This document shows, piece after piece, positions 1-7,237 of a stretch of 43,201 nt of DNA; the first letter of the stretch is position 1; each line of letters opens with the position of its first letter. A program made the translations under genes and the position numbers. Source of the stretch: Oscillospiraceae bacterium (GTDB taxonomy: Bacteria; Bacillota_A; Clostridia; Oscillospirales; Oscillospiraceae); NCBI GenBank assembly GCA_017408725.1, contig JAFQUA010000080.1:1-43201 (forward strand). Direction: 5' to 3'. The notes beneath the pieces were generated by a model that saw nothing but the letters and a program-made list of their open reading frames with translations, did no database searches and was not told the origin of the DNA.

Positions 1-15
1 CATCTGGACTTGATT

Positions 16-126
16 CCTCCTTTGGTTTCTAAGTGTGGTTGGCAGACCTACTCTTATTCTACCAAAGGAGGATGTTTTTTCTAGGCATAGCTAAAGCTTT
101 TTGGAACCACCGGCACAGCCGGTGGT
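16..126 (+). terminator. Inverted repeats at the left edge
   Basis: CCTCCTTTGG (16-25) and CCAAAGGAGG (62-71) form a perfect 10-bp inverted repeat around a 36-nt loop and are followed by a T-run, so the element could end a rightward transcript from outside the window. A second perfect hairpin, ACCACCGGC/GCCGGTGGT (106-114/118-126), follows. I see no gene in 1-211. The upstream context is missing, so the function is uncertain. Confidence 0.4.
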
Positions 127-134
127 ATTCTTAT

Positions 135-166
135 ACAAAAAAGCGGCACCGGGATTCCGGTGCCGC
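135..166 (-). terminator. Terminator of the sugar isomerase/epimerase gene
   Basis: GCGGCACCGG (143-152) pairs with CCGGTGCCGC (157-166) around a 4-nt loop. Read leftward, the stem is followed by six T. It lies 46 bases after the stop codon of the leftward gene, as expected for an intrinsic terminator. Confidence 0.85.
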
Positions 167-211
167 ATCCTTACCATAGCATTCTTAAAACTTATTGTAC
201 CTCCGATAAAT

Positions 212-1003
212 TTACAGCAATCCATTTTTACGGATCCACTCCACAGAATCGCGCAATCCGGAGACAGTCTTGGTTTCCAGAACAACTGTGCAGTTATGCT
301 TCTGCGCCAGCTCCACAAATCTGGGAATATCGATTTCACCCGCACCCAATGCCTGATGGTCCTTTTTCCCGTCTTTCGCATCATGCATATGCATATGGTG
401 CAGTCGATCAGCATGGTCCAGTATCCACTTTTCGTCTGCACTATGGGTACAATAGTTGTGGCCGATGTCCAATGTCAGACCAAACGCCGGACTTTGCAGC
501 AGAATTTCCAATGCAGCAAGCTGGAAATCACGGAAGCCCGTAACATTTTCCATGCAGATCATGATACCGCTGTCACCAATGGCTTCCTCACACACATCGC
601 GGAATTGGGCCATTCCCCGAAGATAATCCTGCAGGTACGCATCGTAAAAATAGACGATTTTATCTGGCATGGTATAATGGGCACCTTCCGCAAGATGCAT
701 ATTCAGCTTCTTTGCGCCGATCCTTTTAGCAAGCTCGATTGCCTGCAGTACCGCCTGACGGTAGCCTTCCGCAACAGACGGACTAAACTCCGCAACGGGC
801 ATCTCATCGTTTAGATGGATGGTATAAGTAATGCCATATTTCTCCGCCAGAGCGTTCAATTCCTCCGCACCCAGTAGATGGGGCTGATGCAGCGGAAAAT
901 TGGTATTGAGTTCCATGAAGGAAAGACCCAATTCTCCGCAAAGAGCCGCCATTTCCCGCACAGTCTTTGTTTCAATCAAAGTCGGCATACCAAACGAAAG
1001 CAT
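212..1003 (-). CDS. Sugar phosphate isomerase/epimerase family TIM-barrel protein
   Basis: A 263-residue protein of the xylose-isomerase-like/AP-endonuclease-2 TIM-barrel superfamily. These enzymes are cytoplasmic metal-dependent isomerases, epimerases or hydrolases acting on sugars or cyclitols. Metal-site landmarks are visible: a Glu in CMENVTG, an Asp-His pair in TLDIGHN, HMHD followed by KKDHQALGAG, and a late VLETK glutamate. The ATG at 1003 is chosen because AGGAGG lies 7 bases upstream; the frame stays open further 5' but those starts have no ribosome site. The gene stands alone, divergent from the radical SAM gene, with its own promoter and terminator. The substrate cannot be read from the sequence. 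Confidence 0.85.
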   Translation of the reverse strand: MLSFGMPTLIETKTVREMAALCGELGLSFMELNTNFPLHQPHLLGAEELNALAEKYGITYTIHLNDEMPVAEFSPSVAEGYRQAVLQAIELAKRIGAKKLNMHLAEGAHYTMPDKIVYFYDAYLQDYLRGMAQFRDVCEEAIGDSGIMICMENVTGFRDFQLAALEILLQSPAFGLTLDIGHNYCTHSADEKWILDHADRLHHMHMHDAKDGKKDHQALGAGEIDIPRFVELAQKHNCTVVLETKTVSGLRDSVEWIRKNGLL

Positions 1004-1031
1004 AGCAAATCCTCCTATAGCCGTTTTGTCA

Positions 1032-1060
1032 ATTCTATCACACAAATATGAGAAACTCAA
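1032..1060 (-). promoter_or_regulatory. Promoter of the sugar isomerase/epimerase gene
   Basis: On the minus strand TTGAGT (1055-1060), a 17-base spacer and TAGAAT (1032-1037) give a good sigma-A match. TG one base before the -10 adds an extended -10. Confidence 0.6.
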
Positions 1061-1090
1061 TTGGAAATACCGTTCCATTTTTGGCTTTGA

Positions 1091-1101
1091 TGTGCTATAA
1101 T
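1091..1101 (+). promoter_or_regulatory. Extended -10 promoter of the radical SAM gene
   Basis: TGTGCTATAAT (1091-1101) is an extended -10 element (TGnTATAAT) 25 bases upstream of the ATG at 1126. A clear -35 box is not seen, as is usual for extended -10 promoters. Confidence 0.55.
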
Positions 1102-1125
1102 TCATTTAAGAAAGAGGGTCAAATT

Positions 1126-1965
1126 ATGAAACGGTTTCGAAAGATCTATCTTGAAATTTCAAATATATGCAATTTTAAGTGCAGCTTCTGCCCCGGCACA
1201 AAACGGCAGCTTCACGCAATGACAGAGGACGAATTCCAAAATCTTGCTGTCAAGCTGATCCCATGGACAGACTACCTCTATTTTCATCTGATGGGCGAAC
1301 CTCTTTGCCATCCAAAGCTGGATTCTCTTTTGCAAATCGCAAAAGACATTGGCTTCAAAGTAATTATCACCACAAATGGCTCATTACTCAGTAAGTGCCA
1401 AAATACACTTCTTACATCTAACAGCCTGCATAAAGTCAATATCTCACTGCACGCTTTTGAAGCCAACGATTTAAATGTTCCCTTTTCCCAGTATCTTGAG
1501 GATTGCTTTTCCTTTGGCGCGTCTGCAAAGGGCCAGAAAATCATTTGCTATCGGCTCTGGAACCAAGGTGGTTCCGACGCCAAAAACAGCGAGATATTGG
1601 ACAAGATGGAGCATCATTTCCCCAAGCCTTGGGTGACAGAACAACACGGGATCCGGATCGCAGATCGAGTTTACCTCGAATATGGGGATAAATTTGACTG
1701 GCCGGATCTAAACGCAACCGACAATGGAGAACAGTGCTTCTGTTACGGTCTGCGGGATCAAATTGGCGTTCTATGCGACGGAACAGTAGTCCCCTGCTGT
1801 CTGGATCATGAAGGCGACATACCTTTGGGTAACCTGTTTGAGCAGGAACTCGGCGATATTCTGGAATCGCCGCGAGCCAAGGCAATCTATACCGGTTTTT
1901 CCGAAGGCAAGGCTATGGAGCAGCTTTGCCGCAGATGCGGCTATGCACAACGGTTCCGTAAATAA
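1126..1965 (+). CDS. Radical SAM/SPASM domain protein
   Basis: A 279-residue iron-sulfur enzyme. The radical SAM cluster motif CxxxCxxC is complete at residues 15-22 (CNFKCSFC), followed by the beta-strand motif HLMGEPL and TTNGS, both typical of the SAM-binding barrel. The C-terminal part has the cysteine pattern of a SPASM domain (CFCYG, DGTVVPCCLDH, GN, CRRCGY), which in this family binds auxiliary Fe-S clusters. ATG at 1126 is preceded by GAGGG. SPASM proteins modify peptides, proteins or small molecules. No precursor peptide gene is seen next to it, so the substrate is unknown; the neighbouring TIM-barrel gene is divergent and need not be related. Confidence 0.85.
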   Translation: MKRFRKIYLEISNICNFKCSFCPGTKRQLHAMTEDEFQNLAVKLIPWTDYLYFHLMGEPLCHPKLDSLLQIAKDIGFKVIITTNGSLLSKCQNTLLTSNSLHKVNISLHAFEANDLNVPFSQYLEDCFSFGASAKGQKIICYRLWNQGGSDAKNSEILDKMEHHFPKPWVTEQHGIRIADRVYLEYGDKFDWPDLNATDNGEQCFCYGLRDQIGVLCDGTVVPCCLDHEGDIPLGNLFEQELGDILESPRAKAIYTGFSEGKAMEQLCRRCGYAQRFRK

Positions 1966-1976
1966 TTTAATTTGAT

Positions 1977-2007
1977 AAAATGGTAGACACAAAAGTGTCT
2001 ACCATTT
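1977..2007 (+). terminator. Bidirectional terminator between the radical SAM gene and glyA
   Basis: A perfect 13-bp inverted repeat, AAATGGTAGACAC/GTGTCTACCATTT, around AAAA. It has A-rich and T-rich flanks and lies between two convergent genes, so it can terminate both. Confidence 0.85.
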
Positions 2008-2030
2008 CAATTTTCAAGTTTCAAATACAG

Positions 2031-3284
2031 TTACTTATACAAAGGGAATTGCTCACAAATCTCGGCAACCGTTGCCTTGACCTCTTCGGCAGTACCTTCA
2101 AAATCCCGGGCTGTTAGCGCAATGCAATGGGCGATTCGCTTCATTTCATCTTCACCCAATCCACGGGTCGTGACCGCAGCAGTACCAATCCGGACGCCGC
2201 TGGTAACTGTGGGCTTTGCGGGATCGTTAGGAATGGCATTCTTGTTCAGTGTGATGTGGTTAGCATCGCAGCGGACCTGCAGTTCCTTACCGGTAATCTG
2301 CATGGGACGCAGATCAGTAAGCATCAAGTGATTGTCTGTGCCACCGGTAACCAGATCAAAGCCTTCATTAAGCAAGGAAGAAGCCAAAACCTTCGCATTC
2401 TTTACCACATTCTGCGCATAGGTCTTAAATTCCGGCTGCATGGCCTCCTTCAAGCAAACTGCCTTCGCAGCGATCACATGCTCCAGAGGGCCACCCTGCG
2501 TACCAGGGAAAACGGCGGAATTCAACTTCTTTGCGTACTCTTCCTTTGCTAAAATCAAACCGCCGCGGGGACCTCTCAACGTTTTGTGTGTAGTGGTGGT
2601 AACAACATCTGCGTAAGGTACCGGACTTTGATGCACACCACCAGCAACCAGACCTGCAATGTGAGCCATATCGACCATCAAAACTGCCCCAACTTCATGA
2701 GCAATATCGGCAAACAGCTTAAAATCAATGGCTCTGGGATATGCGGAAGCGCCGGCAATGATCAGCTTGGGCTGACATTTTTTCGCCATATCGCGGATCT
2801 GATCATAATCGATCAAACCGGTTTCATAGTTTACATCATAGGAAACAACATTATAGTACTTACCGGAAATATTGGCAGGACTGCCGTGGGACAGATGACC
2901 ACCATTGGCAAGGCTCATGCCCATCATGGTATCACCGGGTTGCAGCATCGCAAGCTGCACCGCCATATTTGCCTGGGCGCCGGAGTGGGGCTGAACATTG
3001 GCAAATTCAGCGCCAAACAGCTTCTTTGCACGCTCAATGCACAGTGCTTCCAATTCATCCACAAACTCGCATCCACCATAGTAACGCTTCCCTGGCAGAC
3101 CCTCTGCATACTTATTGGTTAAAATAGAACCCATTGCAGCGATAACTGCAGGAGATGCAAAATTCTCAGATGCAATTAACTCCAGACCATCCTGCTGGCG
3201 GTGAAGCTCGTTACCTATCATAGTGCCGATTTCAGGATCAAACGCAGATACAAAACCAATGGAATCAATTACCTTTCCGTGCAT
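2031..3284 (-). CDS. glyA: Serine hydroxymethyltransferase
   Basis: A 417-residue PLP enzyme that interconverts serine plus tetrahydrofolate and glycine plus 5,10-methylene-THF in the cytoplasm. Family landmarks are clear: ASENFAS near the N-terminus, [16 protein letters not shown], the cofactor Asp in DMAHIAG, and the PLP-lysine in [14 protein letters not shown]. Length is normal for the bacterial enzyme. ATG at 3284 has AAGGAAG upstream. The gene is monocistronic, controlled by a glycine riboswitch and terminator in its leader, and convergent with the radical SAM gene. Confidence 0.98.
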   Translation of the reverse strand: MHGKVIDSIGFVSAFDPEIGTMIGNELHRQQDGLELIASENFASPAVIAAMGSILTNKYAEGLPGKRYYGGCEFVDELEALCIERAKKLFGAEFANVQPHSGAQANMAVQLAMLQPGDTMMGMSLANGGHLSHGSPANISGKYYNVVSYDVNYETGLIDYDQIRDMAKKCQPKLIIAGASAYPRAIDFKLFADIAHEVGAVLMVDMAHIAGLVAGGVHQSPVPYADVVTTTTHKTLRGPRGGLILAKEEYAKKLNSAVFPGTQGGPLEHVIAAKAVCLKEAMQPEFKTYAQNVVKNAKVLASSLLNEGFDLVTGGTDNHLMLTDLRPMQITGKELQVRCDANHITLNKNAIPNDPAKPTVTSGVRIGTAAVTTRGLGEDEMKRIAHCIALTARDFEGTAEEVKATVAEICEQFPLYK

Positions 3285-3312
3285 AAAACATACTTCCTTT
3301 ATCTAAAATTTA

Positions 3313-3343
3313 TAAAAAACAGCAGTCCTACAGAGGACTGCTG
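3313..3343 (-). terminator. Riboswitch-controlled terminator in the glyA leader
   Basis: CAGCAGTCCT and AGGACTGCTG (3320-3343) form a 10-bp stem around a 4-nt loop. Read leftward it is followed by six T and lies between the glycine aptamer and the glyA start. CUCUGU at the loop end of the hairpin's 5' arm is complementary to ACAGAG in the 3' strand of aptamer helix P1, which gives a ready antiterminator pairing. Confidence 0.85.
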
Positions 3344-3364
3344 CAAATACATTCTGTATAAATC

Positions 3365-3460
3365 AGCATCTCTGTCCTTTTGCCTGAGAGATTCGGCGAA
3401 TGCCTTGCACCTTCGGCACACAACTGAATGTGTTCTCCAGAGAGTCCTCTTCTTTTCGGT
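3365..3460 (-). ncRNA. Glycine riboswitch (single aptamer) of glyA
   Basis: Read leftward, the leader holds the glycine aptamer landmarks in order: CUCUCUGGAGA, GCCGAAGGUGCAA, AAUCUCUCAGGCAAAAGGA and ACAGAGA. P1 forms between UCUCU and AGAGA. Only one aptamer is seen; the canonical tandem partner is absent. The terminator lies about 20 bases downstream of the aptamer. Because ligand-stabilised P1 would sequester ACAGAG, the strand able to disrupt the terminator, the arrangement predicts an OFF switch, where glycine lowers glyA. That is an inference from pairing, not shown. Confidence 0.93.
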
Positions 3461-3511
3461 CAAACTAAATTAAATTTCCCGAAAAGCATCACAGGAGCAT
3501 TATTAAAAATT

Positions 3512-3539
3512 AGTATACTATATATTTTAAAAAAGTCAA
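3512..3539 (-). promoter_or_regulatory. glyA promoter
   Basis: On the minus strand TTGACT (3534-3539), a 16-base AT-rich spacer and TATACT (3512-3517) lie about 50 bases upstream of the glycine aptamer. Confidence 0.75.
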
Positions 3540-3591
3540 CTGCATTATATATTAGATTTTAAATATCAGCAAAATTATTTTACAGCTTCCT

Positions 3592-3610
3592 TATATCGAA
3601 ATTTGTCGAA
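3592..3610 (+). promoter_or_regulatory. Spo0A box upstream of the Spo0A-like gene
   Basis: TTTGTCGAA (3602-3610) is an exact match to the published 0A box TTTGTCRAA. A weaker copy with the same CGAAA core precedes it by exactly 10 bases (ATATCGAAA, 3593-3601), so two sites sit on one face of the helix. It lies about 85 bases upstream of the Spo0A-like gene start, which suggests autoregulation or control by another Spo0A. Confidence 0.65.
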
Positions 3611-3694
3611 ATAATACAGAACATGAAACCATTGCCTATTTCTCAAGAATGTGATATTCTAGCAGAGAATCAATCTGGTACAGGAGGTATGCGG

Positions 3695-4408
3695 ATGCGC
3701 AAAGTGCTCATCGCCCACGGTTCCGAAGAATTAACAAGCGCACTGGCGAAGATGCTTGGCGGAATTTTTGAAGTTTCTACATGCACTGACGGCATTACCG
3801 CTTTGGAGCTCATACGAAAAATCCAGCCATATGCACTGATTCTGGATCTGATGCTGCCATTTAAAGACGGTCTAACGATTTTGGAAGAAGCCGCTCCCGT
3901 ACACTCCTCTGTGATCCTCGGTGTCATAAGAGATAGAAGCAACTATGTGATTTCAAGCGCAGCCGCCCACGGCATTGGATATGTAATGTTGGATCCCTGT
4001 GATACCCGAGCGATCGTCATTCGGTTGATGGATATGATCTCCTGTATAGACATCCAGTCAAAGCCATACGGCGAACCGCAATCCGAGGTTACTAAACTAC
4101 TTTTGCACCTCGGTCTTTCACCGGATGCAGACGGCTTTAAACAACTGCAAGTCGGCATTCCCTTGTTTCTAAAAGATCCACTTCAGCGTTTATCCAAAGA
4201 ACTGTATCCTTCCATTGCACAACTCTGCAGCTACAACAGTGGTCAACAGGTAGAGCATTCCATCCGTATGACCATTCATACTGCATGGTCAAAACGCGAT
4301 ATAGGCCTATGGATTAAAATGTTCCCAAGATGCACGAAAGCTCCGAGCAACAGACTCTTTATTTCCCGAATCGCAGCTGCGCTGCAAGAAGGAGATGCAA
4401 CAGATTAA
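3695..4408 (+). CDS. Spo0A-family protein with degenerate receiver domain
   Basis: A 237-residue protein with an N-terminal receiver fold (about 1-120) and a C-terminal Spo0A DNA-binding domain (about 130-230). The latter is recognised from LLHLGLSPDADGF, LSKELYPSIAQ, VEHSIRMTIHTAWSK and PSNRLFISRIA. Spo0A is the master transcription factor of sporulation entry. A phospho-acceptor-like Asp is kept (D51 in LILDLMLP). The usual acidic pair after strand 1 reads H8-G9, the signalling Thr/Ser after strand 4 is not seen, and the conserved Lys after strand 5 is replaced near D100. In the recognition helix an Arg usual after VE is His. The ATG at 3695 has AGGAGG 7 bases upstream. It could be the only Spo0A or a second, non-canonical one. 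Confidence 0.85.
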   Translation: MRKVLIAHGSEELTSALAKMLGGIFEVSTCTDGITALELIRKIQPYALILDLMLPFKDGLTILEEAAPVHSSVILGVIRDRSNYVISSAAAHGIGYVMLDPCDTRAIVIRLMDMISCIDIQSKPYGEPQSEVTKLLLHLGLSPDADGFKQLQVGIPLFLKDPLQRLSKELYPSIAQLCSYNSGQQVEHSIRMTIHTAWSKRDIGLWIKMFPRCTKAPSNRLFISRIAAALQEGDATD

Positions 4409-4440
4409 GCGCTGCTGTATGATTACAGCAGCGCTTGTTT
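4409..4440 (+). terminator. Terminator after the Spo0A-like gene
   Basis: GCGCTGCTGT (4409-4418) pairs with ACAGCAGCGC (4425-4434) around 6 bases and is followed by TTGTTT. It begins directly after the stop codon and probably also serves the convergent hydrolase gene. Confidence 0.85.
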
Positions 4441-4443
4441 CAG

Positions 4444-5139
4444 TTAATGTGTCATAATAAAATCCAAAACTGGTTTGCAATTTTCCAAGCCGTGAGGATG
4501 ATGTCCGCACTCCGGCTTGCAGTACACTTCAATCTCGATTCCCGCTTCCCGGTATGCTTTCTCCAGCAGTGCGCCGTTGGCTTCAAAAGGCACGATCACA
4601 TCGCTGCCGCCGACTACCATAATGACCGGAGTCTTATTCGCAACCAGAGCCGGGATCTTATGAATGGGCATCTCGAAATAATTATCCAGTTCAGAAACAT
4701 CCGCATAACCCAAAACCTTCAGCATTTCCCTAACGCTTGGGGGATTTCCGTTAGTACGAAGATTCAGCAGCGGCGCGTCGATATAGAGGCAAGAAACTAG
4801 CTCGGGGTACTTGGCCCCGAACTTAGTAGCGATTAAACCGCCGCAGCTCATGCCAACGGGTACAACCTTCTGCTGAAGGCCATATTTCTCCGCTACATAA
4901 CGAACAAAACGAGCCTGGGTATCCAGCACTTCCTCCGTGCCCCAGCGGTTCACATTCTTGATAAAGCAAAGGTGAAAGCCACGCTTCACCAGTTCGATCT
5001 CCGTAGTGGGAAAAGCATCCCAGTATTCCGACTTTAGAATCAAGCGGCCATTAGAAGTTCCCTCTTCCGGAAAGACGACAAGTGCATCCCGTCCCTCGAA
5101 TACAAAGCGTTCCAAACGCAAATCATTCCACAGTTCCAT
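4444..5139 (-). CDS. Alpha/beta hydrolase, copy 2
   Basis: A 231-residue alpha/beta-hydrolase fold protein, cytoplasmic with no signal peptide. The nucleophile elbow is GMSCGG, the acid is in VGGSDVIVP and the catalytic His is in CGHHPHGLE near the C-terminus, so the triad is complete. ATG at 5139 is preceded by GGAGG at 6 bases; a TTG further upstream has no ribosome site. It is a paralogue of the gene 15 bases upstream, with nearly the same residues around every catalytic position, so the pair arose by tandem duplication. It is likely an esterase or peptidase-like hydrolase; the substrate is unknown. Confidence 0.85.
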   Translation of the reverse strand: MELWNDLRLERFVFEGRDALVVFPEEGTSNGRLILKSEYWDAFPTTEIELVKRGFHLCFIKNVNRWGTEEVLDTQARFVRYVAEKYGLQQKVVPVGMSCGGLIATKFGAKYPELVSCLYIDAPLLNLRTNGNPPSVREMLKVLGYADVSELDNYFEMPIHKIPALVANKTPVIMVVGGSDVIVPFEANGALLEKAYREAGIEIEVYCKPECGHHPHGLENCKPVLDFIMTH

Positions 5140-5153
5140 AAGTATCCTCCAAA

Positions 5154-5882
5154 TCAATGCTTTAAAATAAAATCAACTACAGGTGTAACATCTTCAAGGC
5201 CATGAGGATGGTGGTCACACTCAGGTTTGATATAAAGCTCGATCTCCAGACCTGCGTTCTCATAAGCTTTCTGCAGATAAATGCCGTTTTCATGGTACGG
5301 CACCTGGCGGTCACTACCGCCTGCAACCAAAACAACCGGAATTTTACAAGCGATCAGCTGGGGAATCTTATCCAAAGGCATCCCCCGGTAGTTGATAAGC
5401 TCTGATATACTGCTCATACCATGGGCATGGATTGCCTCGTTGATCTGACCTTGCGTGATGCCCGCAGTTGCAGTGCCGAAGCCGCAAGGCCAGCTCATAT
5501 AATTTAGAACCGGCGCATCAAGATACAAACAGGAAACAAGATCCGGATGCCGAGCAGCAAATTTGATAGCCCACAAACCGCCGCAGCTCATACCAACAGG
5601 AACCACTCTGCGCTGCAATCCGTACTTTTCGGCTACATAGCAGACAAATCGCGCCTTGCGGTCTAGATCCGCATCCTGTGCAAACCGGGTCTCATTTTTG
5701 ATGTAGCAAAGATGGAATCCCTTCTCAAGCAAAGCAACTTCCGTTGCAGGAAAGGCATCCCAATACTCTGTTTTGATGGCAATGCGACCGATGGATGTTC
5801 CCTCTTTGGGCACAATTACAAGGGCTTCCTTATCTTCAAAGGAAAATCGTTCCATTACAAAGCCATTCCATAGTTCGCTCAT
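5154..5882 (-). CDS. Alpha/beta hydrolase, copy 1
   Basis: A 242-residue alpha/beta hydrolase with nucleophile motif GMSCGG, acid in AGGSDRQVP and catalytic His in CDHHPHGLED. It is longer than its downstream paralogue by a stretch between the nucleophile and acid (around YMSWPCGFG...GITQGQ), which may change the substrate pocket. ATG at 5882 is preceded by GAGAGGG. It heads a two-gene operon under a near-consensus promoter that carries candidate operator repeats. The conserved second His next to the catalytic His in both copies is a shared oddity. The substrate is unknown. Confidence 0.85.
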   Translation of the reverse strand: MSELWNGFVMERFSFEDKEALVIVPKEGTSIGRIAIKTEYWDAFPATEVALLEKGFHLCYIKNETRFAQDADLDRKARFVCYVAEKYGLQRRVVPVGMSCGGLWAIKFAARHPDLVSCLYLDAPVLNYMSWPCGFGTATAGITQGQINEAIHAHGMSSISELINYRGMPLDKIPQLIACKIPVVLVAGGSDRQVPYHENGIYLQKAYENAGLEIELYIKPECDHHPHGLEDVTPVVDFILKH

Positions 5883-5914
5883 AAGAAGCACCCTCTCTTT
5901 TGGGATTTTATTTC

Positions 5915-5973
5915 ATTATAACATTGTATAAACAAATGTCAATATCCCAAAACCGGTAATATTGTAACATTGT
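5915..5973 (-). promoter_or_regulatory. Promoter and repeated operator candidate of the hydrolase pair
   Basis: On the minus strand TTGACA (5937-5942), a 16-base spacer and TATAAT (5915-5920) match the consensus completely. The spacer is covered by an imperfect dyad (ACATTGT..ACAAATGT). TAACATTGT recurs as a direct repeat at 5919-5927 and 5965-5973, 46 bases apart. A promoter this strong with repeated dyad sequence suggests a repressor that represses by occlusion. No adjacent regulator gene is seen. Confidence 0.65.
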
Positions 5974-6042
5974 TTGGTATTATTTCGCAAGCATCTCTTT
6001 TATTCAAGTCTTTGCAGCCAAATATTTCATCAAAGCACATAT

Positions 6043-6084
6043 CAAAAACGGGTAAGACTTCCATTACGCCTTACCCGTTTTAAT
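6043..6084 (-). terminator. Terminator of the citrate/glutamate supply operon
   Basis: ACGGGTAAG (6048-6056) pairs with CTTACCCGT (6070-6078). T-runs on both sides make it bidirectional, but only the leftward operon ends here, at 6125. Confidence 0.8.
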
Positions 6085-6124
6085 ATTTATGCAATTCCTC
6101 TAATGCGAAGCCGCAGACCTTAGA

Positions 6125-7237
6125 TTAAATCATCTCCATGATCTTATCTGCGTATTCGGCGCAGGTAGCAGCGGAACCATCGGACTTGACTGTCAGCGGA
6201 CACTCGTCGATTGCCTTTTCCAGCTTGGCGGCAGCATCGGCACGGCAGATATGCCGCAACAGCAATGCAGCAGCCTTGAGGATGCTGTCGGGGTTGGCAT
6301 AATGGCCCATACCACGCTCGATCATACGGGGGGCAGAGCCGTGGATGGCTTCAAACATGGCATAACGGTCACCAAGATTTGCACTTCCCGCAGTGCCCAC
6401 ACCACCCTGCAGCTGGGCAGCTTCGTCAGTGATAATATCGCCATAGAGGTTGGGCATCACAAACACCTGGAACTTCTCCCGCAGGCCTTCCTTCAGAAGG
6501 TTGGCGGTCATGATGTCGATATAGTAATCCTCCACGGTGATCTGCGGATACTCCGCTGCGATCTCGTGGGCAATGGCAGTAAACTTGCCGTCGGTCTTCT
6601 TCATGATATTTGCCTTGGTGACCACGGACATGTGGGTCTTGCCGTTATTCTTGGCATATTCAAAGGCGGCACGGACGATACGGCGGGTTCCGGCATCGGT
6701 AGTGACCTTAAAGTCTACAGCTATACCGGGCAGCTCTACACCACGGCTGCCGAGGACATACTCACCCTCGGTATTTTCCCGGAAGAACATCCAGTCAATA
6801 CCCTGCTCCGGAATACACACGGGGCGGCAGTTGGCATACAGATCCAGCTCCCGGCGCATGGAAACATTGGCGCTTTCCATGGTGCCGCCATGAGGCGTGG
6901 TGGTGGGGCCCTTGAGGATTACATCACAAGTCTTGATCTCCGCCAGAACATCATCGGGTATCGGCTTATTCTGCGCCAATCTGTTTTCGATGGTCAGGCC
7001 CTGAATCTCCTTGATAACGATGGTTCCGTAGGCGACCTCATCAGCCAGCAGCTTCTTCAGCACGCGGGTAGCCTGCCGGGTAATGATGGGGCCAATACCG
7101 TCGCCGTCCACAACGCCGATGGTGACGATCTCCTTGGTGGTAAAATCGGTCTTCTCACAGTTCATGTTGGCAACACGCTGCATCTGCTCTTCCAGCAGCA
7201 CCTTAAACGCCTCGCAGGCCTTCATAATATCATTCAT
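6125..7237 (-). CDS. icd: Isocitrate dehydrogenase (isocitrate/isopropylmalate dehydrogenase family)
   Basis: A 370-residue beta-decarboxylating dehydrogenase, most likely oxidising isocitrate to 2-oxoglutarate. Seen: VDGDGIGP at the start, the substrate loop SANVSMRRELDLYAN with the phosphorylation-type Ser and two Arg, FRENTEG, the catalytic Lys in VTKANIMK, the metal Asp residues in NLYGDIITD, and the nucleotide loop EAIHGSAP. The last gene of the Re-citrate synthase/GntR/aconitase operon; its ATG at 7237 overlaps the aconitase stop (TAATG), indicating translational coupling. Family members also act on isopropylmalate or tartrate, but the neighbours make isocitrate the best reading. NAD versus NADP preference is not clear. 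Confidence 0.93.
   Translation of the reverse strand: MNDIMKACEAFKVLLEEQMQRVANMNCEKTDFTTKEIVTIGVVDGDGIGPIITRQATRVLKKLLADEVAYGTIVIKEIQGLTIENRLAQNKPIPDDVLAEIKTCDVILKGPTTTPHGGTMESANVSMRRELDLYANCRPVCIPEQGIDWMFFRENTEGEYVLGSRGVELPGIAVDFKVTTDAGTRRIVRAAFEYAKNNGKTHMSVVTKANIMKKTDGKFTAIAHEIAAEYPQITVEDYYIDIMTANLLKEGLREKFQVFVMPNLYGDIITDEAAQLQGGVGTAGSANLGDRYAMFEAIHGSAPRMIERGMGHYANPDSILKAAALLLRHICRADAAAKLEKAIDECPLTVKSDGSAATCAEYADKIMEMI

Noticed and set aside
3365..3460. A possible tandem glycine riboswitch
   Set aside because: Only one set of aptamer motifs is present before the terminator, and the upstream sequence to the promoter is too short for a second.
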